From Treponema sp. UBA4692 (GTDB lineage: Bacteria; Spirochaetota; Spirochaetia; Treponematales; Treponemataceae): DNA of 64,000 nucleotides. Shown piece after piece: positions 1-7,822 of this stretch. The notes below the pieces were generated by a model that was not told the DNA's origin, searched no databases, and saw nothing but the letters and a program-made list of their open reading frames with translations. The stretch spans positions 35,500-99,499 of the forward strand of contig DHKO01000045.1 of assembly GCA_002404895.1 (NCBI GenBank). The letters run 5' to 3'. Within the stretch, counting starts at the first letter, position 1; each line of letters begins with the position of its first letter. A program made the position numbers and the translations under genes.

Positions 1-1483
1 TTCCGCCAATATGCGCAATATCAAATCCTTCGATTCTGTGAGGAATGCGCTCAAGTCCGAGAAGCGACTTTAGCTCGTTCAAGGCCGGCGTGTCTCCGCG
101 CTCTCTCATTCTTCGGATAATATCTTCTTTTGCGTTGTGCTTCGCCATTTCAAGAATAGCAGAGTCTCGCCTGTGCTGCGTGTCGCCGGAAGAGATTTTT
201 ATGATTTGCGTTGCGGATTTTGCGTCAGCGGAATTTTCGGCATTCTGCTGATGACGAGTTTCGTCTTGCGTTAGCGCTGGAAGCGGCGGCGTTAGCCGTT
301 GCGGAGCGGAGCGGAGCAATGGAGCGTCAGCGTAATTTTCGACATCCTGTCGATAACGAGTTTCTTTCAGAAACTCAGAGCTTTTTTTGCTTTGTGTGCC
401 ATCCGTGGCACAGTTTGAAAAACTAATTTTACGGACATCGTGGTCATCGTCGGCGGAAACGCCCTGATTTTCTTCATTTTGAGCTGAAGACTGCTCCAGC
501 CATTTTGCGAGAATTTCCGTTGCGTCGTCGTCGCTCACGTAGATTTTTGACGGAAGCGAGTTGTCGCCGGAATAATATTTCGCCGCGAATTCTTCCAAAA
601 GCTCGCCGTCCTCAGCAAGGCTTTCAACCTGAAAATTGTCGCGCCCGGTGAGCTTTCCGCCGCGTATTTTCAAGACGGTAAAGCTTACAAGCTCGCCTTC
701 CCTGTAGTGCGCGATGTAGTCCTTGTCCTCGCCCTCGAAATCCTCGACGATGTTTTGGTTCTGCATAATTGTGAGCGCGCGAAGTCCGTCTCTTAGCCTC
801 GCAGCTTTCTCAAAGTTCAATTTCGCCGCCGCATCTTTCATTTCCGCCGTTATTTTCTGAACCGCCTCGTCGTCTTTTCCCTTAAGTAAGGCTTTGATTT
901 CTTCGATAAATTCATTGTAGGACTGTTTATCGATTTTGCCGCAGCACGGAGCCTTGCATCTTCCGATGTGGTAATACATGCACGGTGCTTCCCGCTTTTT
1001 GAGCGTTCTGCAGTGCCTTACAGGATAAATCTTGTAGAGCGTGTCGATGAAAGTGTCGAGAGCTGTCGCGTCTGGATAAGGTCCGAAATATGTCGAGCCG
1101 TCATGGCGGATAAGCCGTGTCTTGTAGAAGCGCGGAAATTCCTCGTTCGTGATTTTTAGCGAAGGATAGGACTTTCCGTCTTTGAGCTGGATATTGTAGC
1201 GCGGCGAATATTTCTTGATTAAGTTGTTTTCAAGGAGAAACGCCTCGTACTCGTTGCTTGTCGTGATGTACTCGATTGACTTTGCATTTGAGACGAGAAG
1301 CTGAGTCTTAATCTGCCGCTCGCCCGAAAAATACGAAGTCAGCCGGTTTTTAAGGTTTTTGGCTTTGCCTACGTAAATGACGGTTTGCTCCGCATTCCGC
1401 CACATATAAACGCCGCTTGAGGAGGGGGCTTTTAACGCAGTTTGGTGAAGATTTTCATAATCTGGGTTATTAGTGTTGTTCAT
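1..1483 (-). CDS. uvrC: UvrABC excinuclease subunit C, 5' part of gene (C-terminus beyond window)
   Basis: UvrC makes the two incisions around a bulky DNA lesion handed over by UvrA/UvrB. Reading the minus strand from the ATG at 1483 gives an unbroken frame to the window edge. The GIY-YIG nuclease domain comes first (SGVYMWRN, VIYVGKAKNLKNRL). The family's cysteine patch YYHIGRCKAPCCG follows near 920-980, and the start of the C-terminal RNase H-like nuclease (PHRIEGFDIAHIGG) lies at 2-43. The oddity is a stretch of about 110 residues at roughly 160-490, just before the C-terminal nuclease. It is not typical of UvrC and matches a DNA repeat found again at 1597-1746 (separate entry). The frame is intact across it, so the protein is probably functional with a long linker. 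The gene is divergent from the next one. Confidence 0.93.
   Translation of the reverse strand, partial: MNNTNNPDYENLHQTALKAPSSSGVYMWRNAEQTVIYVGKAKNLKNRLTSYFSGERQIKTQLLVSNAKSIEYITTSNEYEAFLLENNLIKKYSPRYNIQLKDGKSYPSLKITNEEFPRFYKTRLIRHDGSTYFGPYPDATALDTFIDTLYKIYPVRHCRTLKKREAPCMYYHIGRCKAPCCGKIDKQSYNEFIEEIKALLKGKDDEAVQKITAEMKDAAAKLNFEKAARLRDGLRALTIMQNQNIVEDFEGEDKDYIAHYREGELVSFTVLKIRGGKLTGRDNFQVESLAEDGELLEEFAAKYYSGDNSLPSKIYVSDDDATEILAKWLEQSSAQNEENQGVSADDDHDVRKISFSNCATDGTQSKKSSEFLKETRYRQDVENYADAPLLRSAPQRLTPPLPALTQDETRHQQNAENSADAKSATQIIKISSGDTQHRRDSAILEMAKHNAKEDIIRRMRERGDTPALNELKSLLGLERIPHRIEGFDIAHIGG
160..480 (-). repeat. Palindromic repeat cluster inserted in frame in uvrC
   Basis: Read on the minus strand, positions about 470-325 are nearly identical to plus-strand 1597-1746, including long runs such as ACTGTGCCACGGA and GAGTTTCTGAAAGAAACTC. 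The segment carries small hairpins: GTGCC/GGCAC, AGTTTCT/AGAAACT and TCGAC-AGGAT-GTCGA. A diverged second copy of its last 40 bp (GAAACTCGTCATCAG...) follows at 223-262. In uvrC it is translated as FSNCATDGTQSKK followed by SSEFLKETRYRQ, the same frame as in the other copy. It behaves like the protein-embedded palindromic elements known from Rickettsia, but I infer no relationship to them. Confidence 0.85.
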
Positions 1484-1596
1484 ATGATTTTTTCAAAATT
1501 AAAAATATTTTCTATAATTCCAAAAGATTTTTCGGAAAGTCTATCACAAAAAATGCTTGTAAAAAATCAGTTTTTGCCGGTTCGGAAAAAATCAAA

Positions 1597-1746
1597 TTAC
1601 AAGGGCGTTTCCGCCGAAAACGGCGGGTCGATATGCCGCGAAATTCGGTTTTCAAACTGTGCCACGGACGGCACACAAAGCAAAAAAAGTTCTGAGTTTC
1701 TGAAAGAAACTCGTTATCGACAGGAGGTCGATAATTGCGCTAACAC
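1597..1746 (+). repeat. Second copy of the uvrC palindromic repeat, upstream of LamG/Fn3 gene
   Basis: About 90 bp (1650-1740) match the uvrC copy in inverted orientation with only a handful of differences. Weaker similarity extends upstream to GGGCGTTTCCGCCGA near 1604-1618. The hairpin here is ATCGAC-AGGAG-GTCGAT where the uvrC copy has TCGAC-AGGAT-GTCGA, so pairing is kept. The element lies in an open frame continuous with the downstream secreted-protein gene but ahead of its likely start. Confidence 0.85.
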
Positions 1747-1748
1747 GC

Positions 1749-1780
1749 GGAATAAAAATCCAGCCGTGAATTTTTATTCC
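1749..1780 (+). repeat. 11-bp perfect inverted repeat at start of secreted-protein gene
   Basis: GGAATAAAAAT (1749-1759) and ATTTTTATTCC (1770-1780) flank a 10-nt loop. The possible GTG start at 1766 lies in that loop. It directly abuts the repeat copy at 1597-1746 and may be its edge. A hairpin here could also hide the start codon in mRNA. Confidence 0.7.
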
Positions 1781-3289
1781 ACACTTTCCGCATTCTTGCG
1801 GCGAAATTTTGCAGCTGTTTTATTGGCTTTTGCATTTGCTCCGCTTTTCGCGGCGCAGAAAACGCTTGTTCTCGGCGGCGAGAACGGCTGGAAAAATATT
1901 TCCGAGATGAGCGGGCTTGAGCTTGGAAAAGGGCAGTTCGGCTACGACGCGGTTGTGCTTTCAACCGCTGTTCAGCCATCGAATCCCGGCACGGATATGC
2001 TCGTTACTTTTGACGGCGGAAATTTTTCTGACAGGGCAGGAAATTACAAAGTCCTTGAAAACAGCCTTGTCTCAACATCTGATTCTGTAAAAGGCGACGG
2101 AGCGGCTTTAAGCCGTGGCAACGGAAAGGGGCTGACCTTGCGCGGAAAAGACGGCTCTTTGTTCGGCTCGGAAGGAAATTCCGGCTCTTTTATGATTGAA
2201 TTCTGGCTTTGCCCGGCAATCGCCGAGAACGGCGAGACGATTTTCTCGTGGCGTTCATCTCTTAACTACAACAATTACGCGGAATATCAGATGATTAGCG
2301 CGATTATGAACAAGAATCATCTCGTCTGGACTTTTAACAATCTCTTTTTCGGATACAAAAATGAAAAAGTTATTTTGCAGGGAATTTCAAACGTTGTTCC
2401 GCAGAAATGGAGCCGCCACACAGTCTCGTTCGATGAGGAAAACGGAATTCTCGAATATCTCGTTGACGGCCGCACGGAAGATTTGGTTTACGTTACTAAA
2501 AACGGGCATGAAAGCGGCGAGGTCTGCAATCCTGTTCTTGGAAAAAAAGCCTCGCTTGAATTCTGCGGAGCTTACACTGGAAAAATCGACAATATCAGAA
2601 TCAGCAAATATTCTTATGAAAATGAGCTTGCCGACGTTTTCACAACAGGGAACGAAAAATACAAGATTGACGGCGGAAAATTTGTTACAGAGCCGATTCT
2701 CGTTTCCCATTCGGCGGTGATGAAAAAAATCGACGCGCTTATGAGCGTTCCTTCCCAGACCGACGTGAAATTTTATGTGCGCTCAGGCGACAACTGCTTT
2801 GGCTGGACAGATTCTTATCCTGAATGGAAAGAAGTTGTTCCGGGAGAAGATATTTCTGACGTTTCGGGGCTTTATTTTCAAGTCTCGGCGGAGCTTCTTC
2901 CTGACGGCGGAGCTGAAAAAACGCCTTCAATCACCGAGCTTGCAATAAAATACGACGAGCAGGACGAGCCTCTTCCGCCTTTCTCTGTTCTGGCGGACGC
3001 AGGAGACGGAAGCGTTACTGTTAGCTGGAGCTATTCTGTTGACGACAGCGCGGGCGGCTATCTTGTTTATTACGGAAACCGGCCGGGAGAATATTTGGGA
3101 AGAACTGCGGTTGAGGGCGCATCTCCTGTAAAAGCCGGAAATCAGTCATCAATAACTTTGAGCGGGCTTCAAAACGGAAAAATTTATTATTTCGCCGTTG
3201 CCGCATATTCAAAGATTGATGGTAGAATAATAGGAACACTTTCAAAGGAAGTTTACGCAAGACCTAGCTCAAGACTTGCAATAAAATAG
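1766..3289 (+). CDS. Secreted LamG-like / fibronectin type III protein
   Basis: The product is exported and probably carbohydrate- or surface-binding; no enzyme motif is visible. A signal peptide (RRNFAAVLLAFAFAPLFA, then AQ) begins close to the start. Next comes a concanavalin/LamG-like jelly-roll (GSFMIEFWLCP, about 120-290: WSRHTVSF, LEYLVDGR, KIDNIRISKY). The C-terminal ~100 residues form a fibronectin type III domain (SVTVSWSYSVDDSAGGYLVYY, NGKIYYFAVAAY). The frame is open back to 1442, but that extension overlaps the uvrC start and consists of a DNA repeat, so I prefer GTG 1766 or TTG 1796 ahead of the signal peptide. Neither has a good ribosome site. The TPR gene follows after 22 nt, suggesting one transcript. 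The fold assignment is from sequence pattern only. Confidence 0.7.
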   Translation: MNFYSTLSAFLRRNFAAVLLAFAFAPLFAAQKTLVLGGENGWKNISEMSGLELGKGQFGYDAVVLSTAVQPSNPGTDMLVTFDGGNFSDRAGNYKVLENSLVSTSDSVKGDGAALSRGNGKGLTLRGKDGSLFGSEGNSGSFMIEFWLCPAIAENGETIFSWRSSLNYNNYAEYQMISAIMNKNHLVWTFNNLFFGYKNEKVILQGISNVVPQKWSRHTVSFDEENGILEYLVDGRTEDLVYVTKNGHESGEVCNPVLGKKASLEFCGAYTGKIDNIRISKYSYENELADVFTTGNEKYKIDGGKFVTEPILVSHSAVMKKIDALMSVPSQTDVKFYVRSGDNCFGWTDSYPEWKEVVPGEDISDVSGLYFQVSAELLPDGGAEKTPSITELAIKYDEQDEPLPPFSVLADAGDGSVTVSWSYSVDDSAGGYLVYYGNRPGEYLGRTAVEGASPVKAGNQSSITLSGLQNGKIYYFAVAAYSKIDGRIIGTLSKEVYARPSSRLAIK

Positions 3290-3311
3290 AAAACGAGGAG
3301 CAGACGATAAA

Positions 3312-6300
3312 ATGGCAGATCCGAATCTTTTGTTGACGCGCGCAAAATCAGCAATGCTGGCCAGAGATTATCAGCTGGCGGCAAAATATTATAAAACTTT
3401 GATTTCCGAGAATCCTGACAATGTTGACTACAAAATCCAGCTCGGAAATCTTTATGTAAAGGCCGGAGATGACGACCATGCTTTTGACGTTTTTCAAGTC
3501 ATTTTAAAGTCGAATCCTGAAAATCTTACAGTTCTTATGGCTCTTGCTGGAATCAACCGGCGCAAAGAGCGTTTTGATGAGTCTGTCGCGGTTTTGGAGC
3601 AGGCTCTGCTTATCTCGAACAATTCCCCTGAAGACTTGGCGACAATCAACTATAATCTTGGATTCACTTACCGGCAGATGGGCAACAATGATGACGCTCT
3701 CCGCTGCTTTGAGAATGTAATCGCTGAAAATCCGAAAGATGTTCTTTCGTACAATCACTTGGGCGCAATCCACGCGCTTCAAGGCGACCAGCAAAAAGCG
3801 ATTGAGGCTTACCAGCGCGGTCTTCAGTTTGACCCGAACCATCCGATTCTTCATTTCAACATTGCAAGAAGCTACGCAGAAATCGGCGACACAAAAAAAG
3901 CTCTTTCTCATTACGAGTCGGCTCTCCGCGCAAAACCGGGCTGGCTTGACGCAATTGAGGAATACGCGAATCTTCTTTTGAAAGACAATAAGGTAAAAGA
4001 AGCCGAGGACACAGTCCAGAAGGCTTTGAAGCTTAATCCTGACGATGTGAAAATGCACACTTCAATGGGAAATGTCTACAACCGAAAAAGCATTTTTGAC
4101 AATGCGGAAATAGAGTTCAAGAAGGCTCTTGACGGCAACGATGAATATAAGCCTGCGCTCACAGGACTTGCACATTCGCTTGAAAAGCAGGGAAAGCACG
4201 CCGAGGCCGCCGAGACAATCAAGAAAGTCTCTCGCCTGAATCCTGACGATGTGGCAATCATAAAGCAATCGGCGCACGTTCTTCTTTCCGCGAATTTTCT
4301 TTCAGCCGCATACGAGAAAATCAGCCGTCTTTGGGAGATAAATCCGGACGACCCTCAGACAATCAGCCTGCTTGCCCAGTATTACATTGGAAAAGGCGAT
4401 GAGGGCAAGGTTGAAAACTGCTTTGACAAAATCCAGCGTGTCGCGCCTGATTATAAAGATATTTACCGCGACTGGGGAACGAGATATATCCAGAAAGGCG
4501 ACACGCAAAAGGCTGAGCAGTATCTTAAAACGGCAATCCAGCAGAATCCGAAAGACGCAGAGTCGATGATGTATCTCGGCGAGATTTACGAGTCAACAAA
4601 ACGCCCGGAAGACGCTCTTTCAATGTACAAAAAAGCCAGCCATGCGGATATTTTCAACGAATTCTCAAAAAAGGAAGCCGAAAAACTCGAAGAAAACGGC
4701 GTAAATGCAATAAACGCGGGATTTGTCGCAGGCGAAAGCGTAATGAACACAAATCCTCGAAATCCTTTTGCGGATGAAAACAATCCGGCTTCGTTCATCG
4801 TGAAAAAAGCCGAAAATCCGAGCCTTGCTGACGACAACAAATTGCCTGATTTGCTCAACGACACTTCAAATCCGCTCAACGATGATTTTGCGCAGTTTGA
4901 AAACAAGACTGTCGGCGAAATTGAAATGGCGAGCGACAACGACTTGCTTGAAAAAAATCCTGACGGCAATCTTCTCGATGACAATTTTGACGGAGATTCT
5001 GGAAAAGACGGCTTTGAATCTGCAAATCCAGAAAATTCTGATTACAAAGACGACAGTCTTCTTGACGAAAATCCTGTTGCAGACGAAAAATCCGAAAAAA
5101 ATGAGGACGGCAAGAACCAAAAAAATGTCGATGAGGATTTTGACTTTGAGCAGTTCGGAATGGAAAAGCTCAAAGATGAGAATTCCGAGGAAATTTCGGT
5201 CGCTTCAATTGACGACTTGATGCAGGCGGAAGAAGTGAACAAGGGCGACAAGCCTGCCGACATTGAGGAGATTGTTGACGACGGAACTCCGCTTGACGAG
5301 GAAGACGAGCCTGAAATCGAATTTATTCCTGACGGCTCTGATTTTATGGAAGAAGATGAAAAGGAGCTTCTTGAGCCTGAAAACCGGAACCCTCGGGAAA
5401 AACCTGCAAAAAATCTTTCGAAAGACGATTCTGATTCTCCAGCTGATGACGAGGACGAGGAAACGGACGCTCCTGAAATGCTCGACTATTCAAACTGGAA
5501 TCCTGACTCTGACGGAAAAAATAACGAAACGAAAATTGAAAAAAGCGATAATTCTCCGTTTGCATCGGAACTTTCTGACAAGATTGACTCTCTTAAAGAC
5601 CAGATAAAATCCGCTTCTGAAATGGCGGAAGCCGCGAAAGATTCTGCAGAAAAGCTTTTGTCAAATTTCCGGGACGAAATTCCTTTTGAAGCCGATTTGC
5701 CTGAGGAAGAGCTTGCGGACGATTTTTATGTAGAGCCGGAAAATTCCGAGCAAGTCGAGCCGGACGAAGAAAACGAAGACGAGCCTGAGATTTTGGATGG
5801 GCTGGACGAAAATATGGAGAAGACTCCAGAAGAAAATGATGAGAATCATGCGAATCCGGAATTTCTTCCTGAAGAGGATTCTGTTTCTGAAAAAGAGGAA
5901 TTTGAGGCCGCTGAAAAGCCAGCTGACGAGCTTACGAGCGAAGAGCTGATGATGAAGCGCGCAATCGATATGCTTCCTGATATTGTTCGGGGGCTTGAAG
6001 ACCGCGCGGTGTTCTTTAGATTCAAGAATTATCTTGAAATGTTCAAGTCTCTGCGGAAAATGCTTGAGTATCTGCCTGACACAAAGCGCGAGGAATTCCT
6101 TTCAAGCGAGAATAGAATTCTGCTAGACTACATTATTTCAAAGCTCGCGGGCAGGCCGGGGCTTTACGCGACTGTAAAAGGCTTGTTCAATTCGGGAATA
6201 ATCCACGAGAATCCTGCGCTGAAAGGTTCTGACAATAACGGAATTGAGCTTACAAAAGAGGTTTTCGCGATTTTAAAGCGTCTTTCAGGCTGTCTTGACG

Positions 6301-6359
6301 ATGAGACTCTCAGAATCGCCTTGAATTCAAAAGGCGACGAGCTGCTCAGAAAGCTGTAG
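3312..6359 (+). CDS. Large TPR protein with long acidic low-complexity region
   Basis: This 1015-residue protein has no signal peptide and is probably cytoplasmic. Residues ~1-450 are about a dozen tetratricopeptide repeats (e.g. YNLGFTYRQMGNNDDALRCF, YNHLGAIHALQGDQQKAIEAY), which serve as a protein-docking scaffold. Residues ~470-860 are extremely Asp/Glu/Asn-rich and probably disordered, with one helical stretch (SELSDKIDSLKDQIKSASEM). The last ~140 residues are again helical (ELMMKRAIDMLPDIVRGLED). Start ATG 3312 has GAGGAG upstream. It follows the LamG/Fn3 gene closely. The partner and role are unknown; assembly of a surface or cell-envelope complex is only a guess. Confidence 0.85.
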   Translation: MADPNLLLTRAKSAMLARDYQLAAKYYKTLISENPDNVDYKIQLGNLYVKAGDDDHAFDVFQVILKSNPENLTVLMALAGINRRKERFDESVAVLEQALLISNNSPEDLATINYNLGFTYRQMGNNDDALRCFENVIAENPKDVLSYNHLGAIHALQGDQQKAIEAYQRGLQFDPNHPILHFNIARSYAEIGDTKKALSHYESALRAKPGWLDAIEEYANLLLKDNKVKEAEDTVQKALKLNPDDVKMHTSMGNVYNRKSIFDNAEIEFKKALDGNDEYKPALTGLAHSLEKQGKHAEAAETIKKVSRLNPDDVAIIKQSAHVLLSANFLSAAYEKISRLWEINPDDPQTISLLAQYYIGKGDEGKVENCFDKIQRVAPDYKDIYRDWGTRYIQKGDTQKAEQYLKTAIQQNPKDAESMMYLGEIYESTKRPEDALSMYKKASHADIFNEFSKKEAEKLEENGVNAINAGFVAGESVMNTNPRNPFADENNPASFIVKKAENPSLADDNKLPDLLNDTSNPLNDDFAQFENKTVGEIEMASDNDLLEKNPDGNLLDDNFDGDSGKDGFESANPENSDYKDDSLLDENPVADEKSEKNEDGKNQKNVDEDFDFEQFGMEKLKDENSEEISVASIDDLMQAEEVNKGDKPADIEEIVDDGTPLDEEDEPEIEFIPDGSDFMEEDEKELLEPENRNPREKPAKNLSKDDSDSPADDEDEETDAPEMLDYSNWNPDSDGKNNETKIEKSDNSPFASELSDKIDSLKDQIKSASEMAEAAKDSAEKLLSNFRDEIPFEADLPEEELADDFYVEPENSEQVEPDEENEDEPEILDGLDENMEKTPEENDENHANPEFLPEEDSVSEKEEFEAAEKPADELTSEELMMKRAIDMLPDIVRGLEDRAVFFRFKNYLEMFKSLRKMLEYLPDTKREEFLSSENRILLDYIISKLAGRPGLYATVKGLFNSGIIHENPALKGSDNNGIELTKEVFAILKRLSGCLDDETLRIALNSKGDELLRKL

Positions 6360-6377
6360 AAAATCGAAAAGTTCAGC

Positions 6378-6427
6378 GTCATTCTGAAATCGCGCAGGTC
6401 ATTCTGAACTCGCTTTGATTCAGAATC
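6378..6427. repeat. Dispersed GTCATTCTGAA repeat
   Basis: GTCATTCTGAAATCGCGCAG is followed by GTCATTCTGAACTCG and, after a short gap, TTCAGAATCT, which is complementary to the start. The unit is a loose palindrome. Related copies lie at 11579-11605, 25555-25570, 28752-28883 and 57637-57680. The rest of the 6360-6647 gap holds no credible gene. Confidence 0.75.
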
Positions 6428-6591
6428 TATAATAAAAATTCTGATTATTGAATTCAGCAGGGCAGGCAAGTGCCGTAGAAATTTTGCTTGGACATATCGG
6501 TTTTGATTTTTGGAATAGCATAGTTTCAGCTTTAAGACCAGTATGGTTTTGAACTCTGGAATAAGCTGTTTTCGTAATTTTTCTATGAATA

Positions 6592-6631
6592 AAAACGGCG
6601 GTCATCTTATACTTTTGATGGCCGCCGTTTT
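6592..6631. terminator. Bidirectional intrinsic terminator
   Basis: A 15-bp stem (AAAACGGCGGTCATC / GATGGCCGCCGTTTT, one G-T pair) has a 10-nt loop and A/T runs on both sides. It sits between the convergent TPR and M24 peptidase genes and can serve both. Confidence 0.9.
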
Positions 6632-6647
6632 GTTCTCGTTGTCTTTT

Positions 6648-7796
6648 TTATATTCTGATGATTTTTGAGTGCGTGATTACTTCGTTTCCGTTTTCTGTAA
6701 TCAGAACGTCATTTTCAAGGCGCACTCCGCCAAGCTCCGGGTCGTACAGCCCCGGCTCAAGAGTTACGATGTTTCCCGGCTTGAAAACTTTGTCCTCGCT
6801 TGCGCGCGCTGTAACAAAAGGCGCCTCGTGGATTTCAAGTCCGATTCCGTGTCCGAGAGAGTGCGGCATTGCGCGCTTCGCCTTTGCAAAAACATCGTCA
6901 GCGGCTTTGCTCGCTTTTTTCAGCGACTCGCCCGGCTTGTAAAGTTTCAATGCTTCTGCTGCGGCTTTTTCAACGAGCGAGAGAAGCTCTTCCTGCTTTT
7001 GCGAGAGCGGACCTTTTGCGACTGTCAAAGTTGTGTCGCTTGTGTAGCCGTTGTAGACTACTCCAAAGTCAAGAATTGAAAGTCCCTGTGCCGGCCACGG
7101 CGCGTCTGTGTAGCCCGGAAAAGCGTGGATTGCGAAGCTTCTTGAAGGACCTGCCGCCAAAGTGTCGAAGCCTGTGCGCTCGCACCCGCATTTTCTAAGC
7201 TCGCTTTCGATTAAAAGCGCAACGTCCATCTCCTTGTGAAGCCAGTTTTCCCTGATTCCGCGCTCAATCTCCGAGATTATGTGGTCTCCGACTCGGCAAG
7301 CCTCTTTTGTGCATTCGATTTCGTACTCGTCTTTCTGTGAACGAAGCTCGCAAACGTAGTCGTGCGTTGAATTTTCGCGGCAGAGAACGTCCCAGCCTTC
7401 AAGAGCGTCAACATATTTCAAGAAAAGCGGATACGGCGTTTCAGGCGCAAGCTCGACTTTTAATTTTGTTGATTTTATCTTGAAAGATTTCAGAACTTCG
7501 CTTACAGCTTTCAGATTTCTCCGCTCAAATTTTGTGTATGGAAGAATTTTCACATCGACTGCGCGTTTTTCCGCAAGATTCTCATCCCAAGGAACGAGAA
7601 CGCATTTTCCGTCCGATGCCGCAATAAAAATCGCATCCGACGGATGTCCTGTAAAATATCTTACGGCCGGCGTGCGTCTTCCCTCGGTGTCCTCAAAAAC
7701 TGCCGCAGTGATTCCGTTCTGAGCCATATACGAGAAAAGTTTTTCCCGTCTGGCTGAAAAAATCGCCTTGATTTCATCTTTTGAATATTCTTTCAT
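6648..7796 (-). CDS. M24-family aminopeptidase (Xaa-Pro peptidase type)
   Basis: A cytoplasmic metallopeptidase of 382 residues that removes N-terminal residues, typically ahead of proline. It has an N-terminal creatinase-like domain (to ~150) and the pita-bread catalytic domain. The five metal ligands are visible: Asp243 (SILDFGV), Asp254 (GYTSDTTL), His316 (HSLGHGIGLEIHE), Glu347 (TLEPGLY) and Glu361 (VRLENDV). The start is supported by AAAAGGAG ahead of the ATG. It follows murJ after 26 nt on the same strand, so the two are probably co-transcribed. Substrate preference within M24B cannot be read from sequence. Confidence 0.9.
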   Translation of the reverse strand: MKEYSKDEIKAIFSARREKLFSYMAQNGITAAVFEDTEGRRTPAVRYFTGHPSDAIFIAASDGKCVLVPWDENLAEKRAVDVKILPYTKFERRNLKAVSEVLKSFKIKSTKLKVELAPETPYPLFLKYVDALEGWDVLCRENSTHDYVCELRSQKDEYEIECTKEACRVGDHIISEIERGIRENWLHKEMDVALLIESELRKCGCERTGFDTLAAGPSRSFAIHAFPGYTDAPWPAQGLSILDFGVVYNGYTSDTTLTVAKGPLSQKQEELLSLVEKAAAEALKLYKPGESLKKASKAADDVFAKAKRAMPHSLGHGIGLEIHEAPFVTARASEDKVFKPGNIVTLEPGLYDPELGGVRLENDVLITENGNEVITHSKIIRI

Positions 7797-7822
7797 AAAA
7801 TCTCCTTTTAATTTTGATTTTT

